NCBI GenBank assembly: GCA_024234505.1
Contig: JACKOD010000001.1
Location: 124,001-188,000 of the forward strand
Length of the DNA stretch: 64,000 nt
Reading direction: 5' to 3'
From: Hahellaceae bacterium
Lineage (GTDB): Bacteria; Pseudomonadota; Gammaproteobacteria; Pseudomonadales; Oleiphilaceae
The position numbers were made by a program, and so were the translations under genes. Shown in pieces: positions 52,156 to 61,366 of this stretch; the stretch's first letter is position 1, and the number at the start of each line of letters is the position of its first letter. The notes beneath the pieces are model-generated. The model did not search any database, had not been told where the DNA came from, and worked only from the letters and a program-made list of their open reading frames with translations.

Positions 52156-52644
52156 ATGGAAAGACTGCTTGAAAATGTAATGTACTCGGCCCGCTGGATT
52201 CTGGCGCCCATTTATCTCGGGCTCAGTCTTGCGTTATTGATGTTAGGCATCAAATTTTTTCAGGAACTTATTCATGTTTTCCCTCTGATTTTAGGCCTGG
52301 GTGAAGCTGACCTGGTGCTATTGGTTCTTTCCTTGATTGATCTGGCGCTGGTAGGGGGCTTGCTGGTGATGGTGATGATCAGTGGTTATGAAAATTTTGT
52401 TTCACGACTGGACATCGATGAGGGAAAAGAGAAGTTGGGCTGGTTGGGTAAAGTCGATTCCGGCACGCTTAAAAACAAGGTTGCCGCATCGATCGTGGCC
52501 ATCTCGTCAATTCACCTTCTCAAGATTTTTATGAATGCCCAGAATATTCCCGACAACAAACTTTATTGGTATGTATTGATGCATCTGACTTTTGTTGTCT
52601 CGGCTTTTGCCATGGGATATCTGGATAAAATGAGCCGGCACTGA
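52156..52644 (+). CDS. YqhA/UPF0114-family membrane protein
   Basis: A 162-residue inner-membrane protein (MERLLENVMYSARWILAPIYLGLSL...) matching the UPF0114/YqhA family in length and sequence, with helices at about 12-32, 50-75, 110-125 and 135-155. Conserved features are the N-terminal E-N-x4-R-W pattern and the GYENFVSRLDI loop. Function is unknown. It stands alone between dnaE and accA. Confidence 0.92.
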   Translation: MERLLENVMYSARWILAPIYLGLSLALLMLGIKFFQELIHVFPLILGLGEADLVLLVLSLIDLALVGGLLVMVMISGYENFVSRLDIDEGKEKLGWLGKVDSGTLKNKVAASIVAISSIHLLKIFMNAQNIPDNKLYWYVLMHLTFVVSAFAMGYLDKMSRH

Positions 52645-52818
52645 ATTCATGTCCCGCCACTTATTGTGCAGGTTCTGGTAACGAATGCTAGTCTTTTGAG
52701 CATGTTAAAAAAGTTATTGCGAAAGAGAATTTTTATTAATTCGGTTGGGTTTTCAAGAGGTTTAGGCCAGAATAGCCTACCTCAAATAACCATTTCATAG
52801 AGTTTCGATCAGGTGAGC

Positions 52819-53772
52819 ATGAACGCATATTATCTCGACTTCGAACAGCCCATTGTTGAACTCGAAGCAAAAATTGAAGAGCTGCGTTTAGTCGGAAACA
52901 GTTCGGACCTGAATATCAATGAAGAGATCAACCGGCTTAAATCCAAATGCGTCAGTTTGACAGAAAGCATTTATGCCGACCTGAGTTCATGGGATATTGC
53001 ACGGGTTGCCCGCCACCCTAAGCGGCCTTACACGCTCGATTATATCCAGCATATTTTCACCGATTTTGATGAATTGCATGGCGATCGGCTCTATGCGGAT
53101 GATGCTTCTATCGTTGGCGGGATTGCCCGGCTGGATGATAGGCCTGTGATGGTGATTGGGCACCAGAAAGGCCGCTCTGTTCAGGAAAAAGTCAAACGTA
53201 ACTTTGGTATGCCTAAGCCTGAAGGTTATCGTAAAGCTTGTCGTTTAATGGAAATGGCAGAGCGTTTCCGCCTCCCCATTATCAGTCTGATTGATACACC
53301 GGGAGCCTACCCCGGCATCGGTGCAGAAGAGCGGGGTCAGAGCGAAGCCATTGCGCGAAATCTGGCCGTGATGTCTCGCCTTCGAACCCCCATTATTTCG
53401 ACCATTATTGGAGAAGGAGGCTCCGGCGGCGCTTTAGCGATCGGGGTGTGCGATATTCTCTATATGTTGCAGTACTCAACATATGCGGTCATTTCTCCGG
53501 AAGGATGTGCATCTATTCTTTGGAAAAGCGCCGAGTATGCAGAGCAGGCAGCAGAGGCGATGGGGATTACTGCCCCGCGACTGGAAAGTCTGGGTTTTGT
53601 CGAGCGCGTTATTAATGAACCCTTAGGGGGGGCGCATCGTAATCATGAGCTGGCATGTGCCAATCTCAAGGTGGCATTGCGGGATGGACTGGAACGATTG
53701 CAGAAATTATCGCTGGATGAACTGGTGGAAGAGCGGTATCAGCGCCTGACTTCGTTTGATCGATTCTTTTGA
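52819..53772 (+). CDS. accA: acetyl-CoA carboxylase carboxyltransferase alpha subunit
   Basis: With AccD it transfers the carboxyl group from biotin to acetyl-CoA, making malonyl-CoA for fatty acid synthesis. The 317-residue protein begins MNAYYLDFEQPIVELEAKIEELR and contains IGHQKGRSVQEKVKRNFGMPKPEGYRKA and the crotonase-like GEGGSGGALAIG oxyanion segment. Length matches E. coli (319 aa). The ATG at 52819 is preferred over a GTG at 52813 by alignment. Confidence 0.97.
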   Translation: MNAYYLDFEQPIVELEAKIEELRLVGNSSDLNINEEINRLKSKCVSLTESIYADLSSWDIARVARHPKRPYTLDYIQHIFTDFDELHGDRLYADDASIVGGIARLDDRPVMVIGHQKGRSVQEKVKRNFGMPKPEGYRKACRLMEMAERFRLPIISLIDTPGAYPGIGAEERGQSEAIARNLAVMSRLRTPIISTIIGEGGSGGALAIGVCDILYMLQYSTYAVISPEGCASILWKSAEYAEQAAEAMGITAPRLESLGFVERVINEPLGGAHRNHELACANLKVALRDGLERLQKLSLDELVEERYQRLTSFDRFF

Positions 53773-53786
53773 TGTAGAGTAGTCGA

Positions 53787-55193
53787 GTGTCCTTCATAGA
53801 CTCGCTTCCTGCTCAGTTGAGGAATGTACTGACCCCGAAAGACTCAGCTGCAATCCAACGTGCCTTTTCCTCTATTCCTTCTTCACCGCTATGGGTTGCC
53901 TATAGCGGTGGTCTTGATTCCTCGGTCTTATTGCATCTTTCCTGCTATTGGTGTCGGTATCATCAACAGGCGCTGCCTCGTGCGGTCCATGTGCATCATG
54001 GTCTCAGCCCCTCTGCCGATGAATGGTTGCAGCATTGCCTGGATCAATCTGCCTTGCTTGGTGTAACGCTGGTGGGCCGTCGGGTAGCTTTGTCATTGTC
54101 TGGCAAGGGAATTGAAAATGCAGCGCGTGAGGCAAGGTACACCGTGTTCGAAGAGGTGCTTGATCAGGGGGAGGTGCTATTGCAAGCGCATCACCTGGGG
54201 GATCAGGCAGAAACGCTATTATTGCGGTTGCTGCGAGGTGCGGGCATAGAGGGGCTTGCTGCGATGCCGGTGCAGCGATCATTGGGTAAAGGAAGCCTGT
54301 ATCGGCCGTTGTTGGGAATTTCCAGAGCGCTAATCTTGCGTATCGGCCAAGCGTTGGGGCTTACCTGGATTCATGACGAAAGCAATGACGCTGTCGATTT
54401 TGACCGGAATTACCTCCGTCACGAAGTATTACCGAAGCTGGCTGAAAGGTGGCCTGCGGCAGAGGCCCGCTTTGCGGCAACCGCTCGACATTGCGGTGAA
54501 GTCGCCATGCTGATGGATGATTTGGCACGCCGGGATTTCTGCACGGTATCCCTGTCTGAGCATGCGATGGCCTTATCACTGGAGGCGCTCACTCAATTAC
54601 CCGCAGGTAGACAAAAAGGCGTGTTACGTTATTGGTTCCGGCGTTTGGAGGTGCCCGTTCCCGGCGAAAAGGTGTTTGCCGCTATACAGTCTGACCTGAT
54701 TGCGGCAAGAGAGGATGCAAATCCCGAAGTACGCTGGGGTGACGTTGTGCTGCAGCGCTCGCGCCAACAATTGCATTTGGCTCGAAAGGCCTTGCCAGAT
54801 GCTGCTACAAGGGTGCGGTCGTCAGCGATCGTCTCATTTGATCCATATATTGATGAACATGTTTATTGGATGGGACGAGCCTGGAAGGTGATCCGCAAGG
54901 GCGCAGGACAATGCCTGCCCGGGGTCTGGCTTCGCTATCCTCAACCGAATGAATCCGCTTCCTTGCGATTGCGTGGTGGCGGTGAAACTATCAGGCAGGC
55001 CGGTGACATGCATCATCGAACGCTGAAATATCTGTTTCAGCATCACGCCATTCCGGTTTGGGAGCGTGAAGGTCTGCCGTTGGTTTTCATCGGCGAACAG
55101 CTGGTTGGCGTGGCTGATCGTTTTGTGGCGGCTGAAGCCGCGGTAAGTGCAAGCGAAGCGGGCTGGCGTCTCAGTGCCGTTTTCGACATTTGA
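53787..55193 (+). CDS. tilS: tRNA(Ile)-lysidine synthase
   Basis: Adds lysine to C34 of the CAU-anticodon tRNA-Ile so that it reads AUA. The 468-residue protein has the PP-loop ATP site SGGLDSS at 40-46, HHLGDQAETLLLRLLRGAGIEGL and the C-terminal TilS domain (LRLRGGGETIRQAG...LKYLFQHHAIPVWER). It starts at GTG with a weak ribosome binding site, 14 bases after accA, its usual neighbour. Confidence 0.95.
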   Translation: MSFIDSLPAQLRNVLTPKDSAAIQRAFSSIPSSPLWVAYSGGLDSSVLLHLSCYWCRYHQQALPRAVHVHHGLSPSADEWLQHCLDQSALLGVTLVGRRVALSLSGKGIENAAREARYTVFEEVLDQGEVLLQAHHLGDQAETLLLRLLRGAGIEGLAAMPVQRSLGKGSLYRPLLGISRALILRIGQALGLTWIHDESNDAVDFDRNYLRHEVLPKLAERWPAAEARFAATARHCGEVAMLMDDLARRDFCTVSLSEHAMALSLEALTQLPAGRQKGVLRYWFRRLEVPVPGEKVFAAIQSDLIAAREDANPEVRWGDVVLQRSRQQLHLARKALPDAATRVRSSAIVSFDPYIDEHVYWMGRAWKVIRKGAGQCLPGVWLRYPQPNESASLRLRGGGETIRQAGDMHHRTLKYLFQHHAIPVWEREGLPLVFIGEQLVGVADRFVAAEAAVSASEAGWRLSAVFDI

Positions 55194-55196
55194 TGG

Positions 55197-55788
55197 CGAA
55201 CCCTTTTACTTGCCATTAACTTGAAAAAATGTATGGCTGTATAAAAAATACACATAGACGCTATGTTCTTTTCGTTGAGTCGAATCGGTGTTTCTGGTAT
55301 TCTGGCGCCCCATCTTGAGATGATATTCTCCCTCCTTGTTTCGGGTGTCATCTGAGGGATCTGAAGGAACAGTAAAGTCGATGTTGTCTTCAGGTCTTTC
55401 TGTTCGCCAGGTAAAATTTGTTGGCGGATAAAGCGCGAAACCACAACGGCATGTGATTGCCATCTGAAAGTCATACTTAGATAACCATCGTTGTGACTTT
55501 TTGATTGCCTGAACTGCGTAAAAATAATATTGCTGCAATTTACTGAAAGCCGAAAATAACAGTCTGTCGGCAATGGCATCAAAAGAAATCAGCATGATGA
55601 TTTCAAAAAAAGAGCTTAGTCATCGTGAATGTTTTGGCCATGGTTTAAAATACCGGGGCGTTCAAACTGAGACGATAAAGTTCAAAAGAATTTTGTTCAC
55701 ACTGATTTTGAAATGGCAGATCCCGATGTTGTTGGATTCTGGATTTCGAAAAGTATTTTTTAACTGTTAAACAGTCTACAGGTTCTGC
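55197..55788. other. intergenic region between tilS and pyrG
   Basis: Nearly 600 bases without a confident gene. A minus-strand 129-residue frame (55206-55595) is possible and listed separately. Just before pyrG, ACTGTT-A-AACAGT (55763-55775) is a perfect short palindrome after a T run, which could be an operator or leader hairpin. No tRNA or classic terminator is seen. Confidence 0.4.
55206..55595 (-). CDS. uncertain ORF, 129 aa
   Basis: A minus-strand frame with ordinary codon use and a mixed, protein-like composition (MLISFDAIADRLLFSAFSKL...). It contains a CRCGFALYPP segment resembling half of a zinc ribbon and a charged C-terminal half. There is no clear ribosome binding site and no family I recognise. 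It may be a real strain-specific gene occupying an otherwise unusually long gap, or chance. Confidence 0.35.
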   Translation of the reverse strand: MLISFDAIADRLLFSAFSKLQQYYFYAVQAIKKSQRWLSKYDFQMAITCRCGFALYPPTNFTWRTERPEDNIDFTVPSDPSDDTRNKEGEYHLKMGRQNTRNTDSTQRKEHSVYVYFLYSHTFFQVNGK

Positions 55789-57417
55789 ATGACTCGCTAT
55801 ATATTCGTCACTGGTGGTGTGGTTTCTTCCCTGGGTAAGGGCATCGCCTCCGCCTCTCTGGCAGCCATTCTTGAAGCGCGTGGTCTCAAGGTCACGATGC
55901 TTAAACTGGATCCTTATATCAATGTTGATCCGGGGACAATGAGCCCTTTTCAGCACGGTGAGGTTTTTGTGACCGAGGATGGTGCCGAAACTGATCTGGA
56001 TCTCGGACACTACGAGCGCTTTATCCGTACGAAAATGACGAAGCGTAATAACTTTACCAGCGGTCGTGTGTACCAGGACGTCATTCGCAAAGAGCGTCGT
56101 GGCGATTATCTTGGTGGAACCGTTCAGGTTATTCCTCACATAACCGACGAGATCAAACGTCGGATTGTGGAAGGTGCCGGTGATGTCGATGTCGCGCTGG
56201 TGGAAGTGGGTGGTACGGTGGGTGATATTGAGTCACAACCCTTTCTCGAAGCGATTCGTCAGTTGCGAGTAGAAGTGGGCGCTCATCGCGCGTTGTTTAT
56301 GCACCTGACGCTGGTGCCGTATATCGCAACGGCGGGTGAAACCAAAACCAAGCCTACACAGCACTCTGTTAAAGAAATGCGATCTATTGGTTTACAGCCC
56401 GATATTCTGGTTTGCCGCTCTGATCATGCCATCGATGCGTCATCACGTCGCAAAATTGCCCTGTTTACCAACGTAGAAGAACGGGCCGTTATTCCTTTGG
56501 AAGATGCGAGCAGCATCTACCTTATCCCTCGTATGCTTCACCAGTACGGGCTGGATGATATCATTGTCGAGCGATTTAATTTGCAGGCAGGCCCGGCAGA
56601 TCTGAGTGAGTGGGATGCTGTGGTTGAAGCCGAGCAAAATCCGGAGCGGGAAATTACTCTCGCCATGGTTGGCAAGTACATGGATTTGCTGGACGCTTAC
56701 AAGTCGCTGATCGAAGCCCTGAAACATGCCGGAATCAAAAATCGTACCAAGATCAAAACGCGCTATATCGACTCTGAAGATATTGAGCGGCAGGGCGTTG
56801 GTATTCTGGAAGATGTGGATGCGATTCTGGTACCGGGAGGCTTCGGCGAACGAGGCGTAGAGGGCAAGATTAAAACGGTACAATTTGCGCGAGAAAACAA
56901 GATTCCTTATCTCGGTATTTGTTTGGGAATGCAGGTTGCCGTTATTGAATACGCAAGAAACGTCGCGGGCATGGCGGGTGCTCATAGTACTGAGTTCAAA
57001 GGCGATAGCCCTTTCCCCGTGGTGGGATTAATCACTGAATGGCAGGATGCAAGCGGTGCGGTTGAAGTTCGCGATCAAAGTTCGGATCTGGGCGGTACCA
57101 TGCGGTTGGGGGCTCAGGATTGTAAGCTTGAAGAGCATAGTAAAGTATGGGAAAGCTATGGCCGTGTGAGTTCGGTCAGAGAGCGCCATCGTCATCGCTA
57201 TGAAGTGAATAACAATCTTCTGCCACGCCTCACCGAGGCCGGATTGAAAGTGTCTGGCTGGTCCAAAGACGGTTCGCTGGTGGAGGTGGTGGAAGTGGCT
57301 GATCATCCGTGGTTTGTTGCCTGTCAGTTTCATCCTGAATTTACATCTACGCCGCGTGATGGGCATGGTCTTTTTGAAGGTTTTATCAAAGCAGCGATTA
57401 ATGCCTCTGGTAAATAG
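55789..57417 (+). CDS. pyrG: CTP synthase
   Basis: Makes CTP from UTP, ATP and glutamine. The 542-residue protein has the N-terminal synthetase domain beginning MTRYIFVTGGVVSSLGKGI, with VDPGTMSPFQHGEVFVTEDGAE, and a C-terminal class I glutamine amidotransferase domain with nucleophile C378 in GICLGMQ and the FHPEF histidine-glutamate pair. Length matches E. coli (545 aa). It heads the pyrG-kdsA-eno-ftsB-ispDF run. Confidence 0.98.
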   Translation: MTRYIFVTGGVVSSLGKGIASASLAAILEARGLKVTMLKLDPYINVDPGTMSPFQHGEVFVTEDGAETDLDLGHYERFIRTKMTKRNNFTSGRVYQDVIRKERRGDYLGGTVQVIPHITDEIKRRIVEGAGDVDVALVEVGGTVGDIESQPFLEAIRQLRVEVGAHRALFMHLTLVPYIATAGETKTKPTQHSVKEMRSIGLQPDILVCRSDHAIDASSRRKIALFTNVEERAVIPLEDASSIYLIPRMLHQYGLDDIIVERFNLQAGPADLSEWDAVVEAEQNPEREITLAMVGKYMDLLDAYKSLIEALKHAGIKNRTKIKTRYIDSEDIERQGVGILEDVDAILVPGGFGERGVEGKIKTVQFARENKIPYLGICLGMQVAVIEYARNVAGMAGAHSTEFKGDSPFPVVGLITEWQDASGAVEVRDQSSDLGGTMRLGAQDCKLEEHSKVWESYGRVSSVRERHRHRYEVNNNLLPRLTEAGLKVSGWSKDGSLVEVVEVADHPWFVACQFHPEFTSTPRDGHGLFEGFIKAAINASGK

Positions 57418-57491
57418 TCTACGCTAGGTTTGTCGCAAACCGATGACGCTAAGCTCCATTGGTTTGCGGTTTAATTTATAGGGAGAGCGCA

Positions 57492-58361
57492 ATGCCACAA
57501 TTGGTTGATTTAGACGCAAAGATGGTCGAAGTGGGGGCACTGAAAGTAGCCAACAATCTTCCGTTTGTTCTATTTGGTGGAATGAATGTGCTGGAGTCGC
57601 GTGATTTGGCGATGACGATTGCCGAAGCCTATGTGCGCGTTACCGAAAAGCTGGGTATCCCCTATGTATTCAAGGCTTCTTTTGACAAAGCCAATCGCTC
57701 GTCGGTTCACTCTTACCGCGGACCGGGAATGGAAGAAGGGCTGAAGATTTTTGAAGAAATCAAAAGCACCTTTAATGTACCTGTCATTACCGATGTACAT
57801 GAAACCTGGCAGGCACAGCCGGTGGCTGAAGTCTGTGATGTCATTCAGTTGCCCGCGTTTTTGGCTCGTCAAACCGATCTCGTTGTATCGATGGCTAAAA
57901 CAAACGCAGTCATTAATGTTAAAAAACCGCAGTTTATGAGCCCTCCACAGGTTGCGAATATTGTCGAAAAATTCCGGGAAGCCGGAAATGAGAAGATCAT
58001 ACTGTGTGAACGCGGTGCCTGTTTTGGTTACGACAATCTTGTTGTAGATATGCTCGGATTTACCACCATGAAGAAGTCGAGTGGTGGTATGCCGTTGATT
58101 TTCGATGTCACCCATGCTCTGCAGAATCGTGATCCCTCGGGGTCTGCGTCCGGCGGACGACGTGCGCAGGTTGCTGAATTGGCACGCGCAGGGATGGCGG
58201 TGGGTCTGGCGGGATTATTTTTGGAAGCCCATCCTGACCCGGATAAAGCAAAGTGTGATGGACCCAGTGCGCTTAGATTGGATAAGTTAGAGCCCTTCCT
58301 CGCGCAGGTGAAAGCGATAGATGATTTGATCAAATCATTTGAGGCATTAGACACCGCTTGA
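57492..58361 (+). CDS. kdsA: 3-deoxy-D-manno-octulosonate 8-phosphate synthase
   Basis: Condenses phosphoenolpyruvate with arabinose 5-phosphate, the entry to KDO for lipopolysaccharide. The 289-residue protein contains NVLESRDLAMTIAE, FKASFDKANRSSVHSYRGPG and PVITDVHE, characteristic of KdsA. The start at 57492 (MPQLVDL) has AGGGAGAG upstream and fits the family length (284 aa in E. coli). Standard position between pyrG and eno. Confidence 0.97.
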   Translation: MPQLVDLDAKMVEVGALKVANNLPFVLFGGMNVLESRDLAMTIAEAYVRVTEKLGIPYVFKASFDKANRSSVHSYRGPGMEEGLKIFEEIKSTFNVPVITDVHETWQAQPVAEVCDVIQLPAFLARQTDLVVSMAKTNAVINVKKPQFMSPPQVANIVEKFREAGNEKIILCERGACFGYDNLVVDMLGFTTMKKSSGGMPLIFDVTHALQNRDPSGSASGGRRAQVAELARAGMAVGLAGLFLEAHPDPDKAKCDGPSALRLDKLEPFLAQVKAIDDLIKSFEALDTA

Positions 58362-58430
58362 TGGCTCAATCCATCGTTGCTCGTCAAAAAAGTTTAGAGG
58401 CATATAGAAAAAATCTGGAGAAAGATGCAA

Positions 58431-59726
58431 ATGGTAAAAATCGTTGATATCAAAGGTCGCGAAGTTCTTGATTCACGCGGCAACCCAACCGTAGAAGCCG
58501 ACGTTATTCTGGATTCCGGTGTAGTGGGTACTGCGTGTGCACCGTCCGGGGCATCTACTGGTTCTCGTGAGGCGCTTGAATTGCGTGATGGCGACAAGTC
58601 TCGCTATCTCGGCAAAGGTGTGCTCAAAGCCGTGGGTGGCATTAACGGTGAAATAAAAGCGGCTTTGGTTGGCATGGACGTGACCGATCAGCGAGCGCTG
58701 GACAATAAGATGCTGGCGCTGGATGGAACAGAAAACAAGGCTCGCCTGGGCGCAAATGCTATCCTGGCCGTTTCACTCGCAGCTGCCAAGGCTGCGGCGC
58801 AGGCCAAGGGTGTGGAGTTGTTCGAGCATATCGCAGACATTAACGGTACTTCCGGGCAGTATTCTATGCCTGTGCCCATGATGAATATCCTGAATGGTGG
58901 TGAGCACGCGGACAACAACGTTGATATCCAGGAATTTATGGTTCAGCCCGTGACTGCGCCTACTTTTGCAGAAGCGTTACGCGCGGGTGCCGAGATCTTC
59001 CATTCGCTGAAGAGCGTTCTGAAATCCAAAGGCCTGAATACGGCTGTCGGCGATGAAGGTGGATTTGCACCTAATCTCGAATCTAATGAAGCCGCGCTGG
59101 CAGCCATCAAGATTGCGGTTGCTGATGCGGGTTATGAGCTGGGCAAAGATATTACGCTGGCGCTCGACTGTGCATCATCCGAGTTTTACAAAGATGGCAA
59201 GTATGATCTTTCCGGTGAAGGTAAAGTCTTTGATGCTCCAGGGTTTGCCGAATATCTTAAAGGCTTGAGCGATAAATACCCGATTGTGTCGATCGAAGAC
59301 GGGATGGATGAGAGTGACTGGGATGGCTGGAAAGCTTTGACAGAGCTCGTCGGGGATAAAGTTCAGTTGGTAGGGGATGATTTGTTTGTGACCAATACCC
59401 GAATCCTTAAAGAAGGTATTGAAAAGCATATTGCTAACTCCATACTGATCAAGTTCAATCAGATTGGTAGTCTGACCGAAACGCTGGATGCCATTAAAAT
59501 GGCGAAAGATGCCGGATATACTGCGGTTATCTCCCATCGTTCCGGTGAAACAGAAGATACTACCATTGCCGATCTTGCAGTAGGTACTTGTGCCGGTCAG
59601 ATCAAAACGGGTTCACTGTGTCGCTCGGATCGGGTTGCTAAATACAACCGTTTGCTGCGCATTGAAGAAAAGCTGGGTAGCAAGGCGCCTTACAAGGGCC
59701 GTTCAGAAATTAAAGGACAAGCATAA
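58431..59726 (+). CDS. eno: enolase
   Basis: Interconverts 2-phosphoglycerate and phosphoenolpyruvate in glycolysis; in many gammaproteobacteria it is also an RNA degradosome component. The 431-residue protein has KIVDIKGREVLDSRGNPTVE, GDEGGFAPNL and the signature ILIKFNQIGSLTET. Either ATG 58425 or 58431 could be the start; the second has better spacing (ten bases) from GGAG and fits the family N-terminus. A strong terminator follows. Confidence 0.98.
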   Translation: MVKIVDIKGREVLDSRGNPTVEADVILDSGVVGTACAPSGASTGSREALELRDGDKSRYLGKGVLKAVGGINGEIKAALVGMDVTDQRALDNKMLALDGTENKARLGANAILAVSLAAAKAAAQAKGVELFEHIADINGTSGQYSMPVPMMNILNGGEHADNNVDIQEFMVQPVTAPTFAEALRAGAEIFHSLKSVLKSKGLNTAVGDEGGFAPNLESNEAALAAIKIAVADAGYELGKDITLALDCASSEFYKDGKYDLSGEGKVFDAPGFAEYLKGLSDKYPIVSIEDGMDESDWDGWKALTELVGDKVQLVGDDLFVTNTRILKEGIEKHIANSILIKFNQIGSLTETLDAIKMAKDAGYTAVISHRSGETEDTTIADLAVGTCAGQIKTGSLCRSDRVAKYNRLLRIEEKLGSKAPYKGRSEIKGQA

Positions 59727-59748
59727 TCCGTCCCGTTTCTGTGTTACC

Positions 59749-59778
59749 AGGGAGTGCTTTTGCACTCCCTTCTATTTT
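59749..59778 (+). terminator. Rho-independent terminator after eno
   Basis: AGGGAGTGC (59749-59757), a TTTT loop and GCACTCCCT (59762-59770), followed by TCTATTTT. A classic terminator between eno and ftsB. Confidence 0.9.
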
Positions 59779-59808
59779 GTGGTTGATTGAATGATTGTGG
59801 ATTTTTAA

Positions 59809-60081
59809 ATGAAGTGGCTCTACGCCTTAATAGCTATCTCCGTCATCCTGCTGCAGTATCGGCTGTGGGTGGGCGAGGGAAGTCTTGCACAGGTATGGCA
59901 GCTCAATGAACAAATATCCGCACAACAGTCAGAAAATGAATCCCTCGGCGCGCGGAATGCTCAACTCGATGCAGAAGTCCGGGATTTAAAAACGGGTAAC
60001 GCGGCGATCGAAGAGCGTGCCCGGAGCCAGATGGGCATGATTCGCAAAGATGAGACCTTTTTCCTGGTGATTGAAGAGTAG
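59809..60081 (+). CDS. ftsB: cell division protein FtsB
   Basis: A small bitopic membrane protein of the divisome that forms a complex with FtsL and FtsQ. The 90 residues comprise a short N-terminus, one membrane helix (about 3-20, LYALIAISVILLQYRLW) and a periplasmic coiled coil (QLNEQISAQQSENESLGARNAQL), ending in ARSQMGMIRKDETFF, which is characteristic. It lies between eno and ispD as usual. Confidence 0.95.
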   Translation: MKWLYALIAISVILLQYRLWVGEGSLAQVWQLNEQISAQQSENESLGARNAQLDAEVRDLKTGNAAIEERARSQMGMIRKDETFFLVIEE

Positions 60082-60088
60082 TCTTTTC

Positions 60089-60844
60089 ATGTCATATTCA
60101 GGCCTTTCGGTAACCCCCAGGTTTTGGTTTGTTGTTCCTGCAGCGGGTGTGGGGGCACGCATGGCCGCTGACCGACCCAAGCAATATCTTCAGTTGGGTT
60201 CGCTGACCGTTTTAGATCACACTCTTTCCCGCCTGCTGAGTTTTCCCCGAACCTCAGGAATTCAGCTAGCTGTTTCCGATGATGACCCCTATTGGCCGCA
60301 CAGCCGGTTTTTCTCGCATCCTGGTATTCAGGTATGTTCAGGAGGAAAGGAACGCGCTGATTCAGTGAATAATGCCCTTAAAGCCTTGCGCGACCGGGCC
60401 GACGCGAGCGATTGGGTGTTGGTGCACGATGTTGCCAGACCATGTATTACTCACGATGATTTGAATATCCTGTGTGATACGCTGAAAGATCACCCCGTGG
60501 GCGGTCTTCTGGGAATTCCTCTTGCCGATACGCTCAAATGGGTGGGGGCGAATGGTGTAGAGAGAACCGTAGATCGGCGTTATATCTGGCGAGCCTTTAC
60601 TCCCCAAATGTTCCGTTATGAAAAGTTGCTGGATGCACTTGCGCAGGCAAAAGAGCGTCAACAGGACGTTACCGATGAGGCCTCGGCAATAGAACTATTG
60701 GGGTTCAGTCCTCAAATGATTGAAGGCCGGGCAGACAATATCAAGATCACCCGACCGGGGGATCTGGAACTGGCTGAATTCTATTGTCAGCAACAAGAAA
60801 TTCAAGGAATTACTAAGGACATCCATTACAAAACCAATGGATGA
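60089..60844 (+). CDS. ispD: 2-C-methyl-D-erythritol 4-phosphate cytidylyltransferase
   Basis: The third step of the non-mevalonate isoprenoid pathway. The 251-residue protein has the nucleotide-binding VPAAGVGARMAADRPKQYL near the N-terminus, VHDVARPCIT and TDEASAIELLG, all standard for IspD. The start at the ATG at 60089 is preferred over an upstream TTG. It lies seven bases after ftsB and is followed by ispF. Confidence 0.96.
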   Translation: MSYSGLSVTPRFWFVVPAAGVGARMAADRPKQYLQLGSLTVLDHTLSRLLSFPRTSGIQLAVSDDDPYWPHSRFFSHPGIQVCSGGKERADSVNNALKALRDRADASDWVLVHDVARPCITHDDLNILCDTLKDHPVGGLLGIPLADTLKWVGANGVERTVDRRYIWRAFTPQMFRYEKLLDALAQAKERQQDVTDEASAIELLGFSPQMIEGRADNIKITRPGDLELAEFYCQQQEIQGITKDIHYKTNG

Positions 60845-60872
60845 AGTCACAAGATTGCAGCCAGAGGCAAAA

Positions 60873-61364
60873 ATGAATTTCAAGGCACTACGTGTTGGGC
60901 AGGGATTTGATGTGCATGCTTTCATGCCAGGAAACCGCATTGTTTTAGGGGGAGTCACCATCCCTCATAGCCAGGGCATTCGGGCGCATTCGGATGGCGA
61001 TGTGTTATTGCACGCTATCTGTGATGCACTGCTGGGAGCCGCCGCCTTAGGTGATATTGGCAAGCATTTTCCGGATACTGATGCCAATTGGAAGGGCGCG
61101 GATAGCCGGGGGTTGCTTCGCGCGGTCAGAGCGTTAATCGCTGATCACGGCTTCGTGACTATCAATATCGATTCTACGATCATTGCACAGCGACCTAAAA
61201 TGGCACCTCATATTGATGAAATGAGAGCACTGATTGCTCAGGATATGGGGCTTGAGTTAGATGCTGTCAGTGTCAAGGCAACCACCTCCGAGAAGCTGGG
61301 CTTTACCGGTCGTGAAGAAGGGATTGCCTGCCAGGCCGTCTGTCTACTTATTAAAGAGAGTTAA
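60873..61364 (+). CDS. ispF: 2-C-methyl-D-erythritol 2,4-cyclodiphosphate synthase
   Basis: The fifth step of the non-mevalonate pathway. The 163-residue protein has the metal-binding GQGFDVHAF and SDGDVLLHAICDALLGAAALGDIGKHFPDTD, and ends EEGIACQAVCLLI, typical of IspF. The ATG at 60873 is preceded by AGAGG and gives the normal length; longer upstream starts run into ispD. Confidence 0.97.
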   Translation: MNFKALRVGQGFDVHAFMPGNRIVLGGVTIPHSQGIRAHSDGDVLLHAICDALLGAAALGDIGKHFPDTDANWKGADSRGLLRAVRALIADHGFVTINIDSTIIAQRPKMAPHIDEMRALIAQDMGLELDAVSVKATTSEKLGFTGREEGIACQAVCLLIKES

Positions 61365-61366
61365 AA

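Noticed and set aside
55043..55582. Minus-strand ORF of 179 codons
   Set aside because: It overlaps the end of tilS, which is a certain gene, and has low-complexity Ala/Ser/Arg composition from antisense reading.
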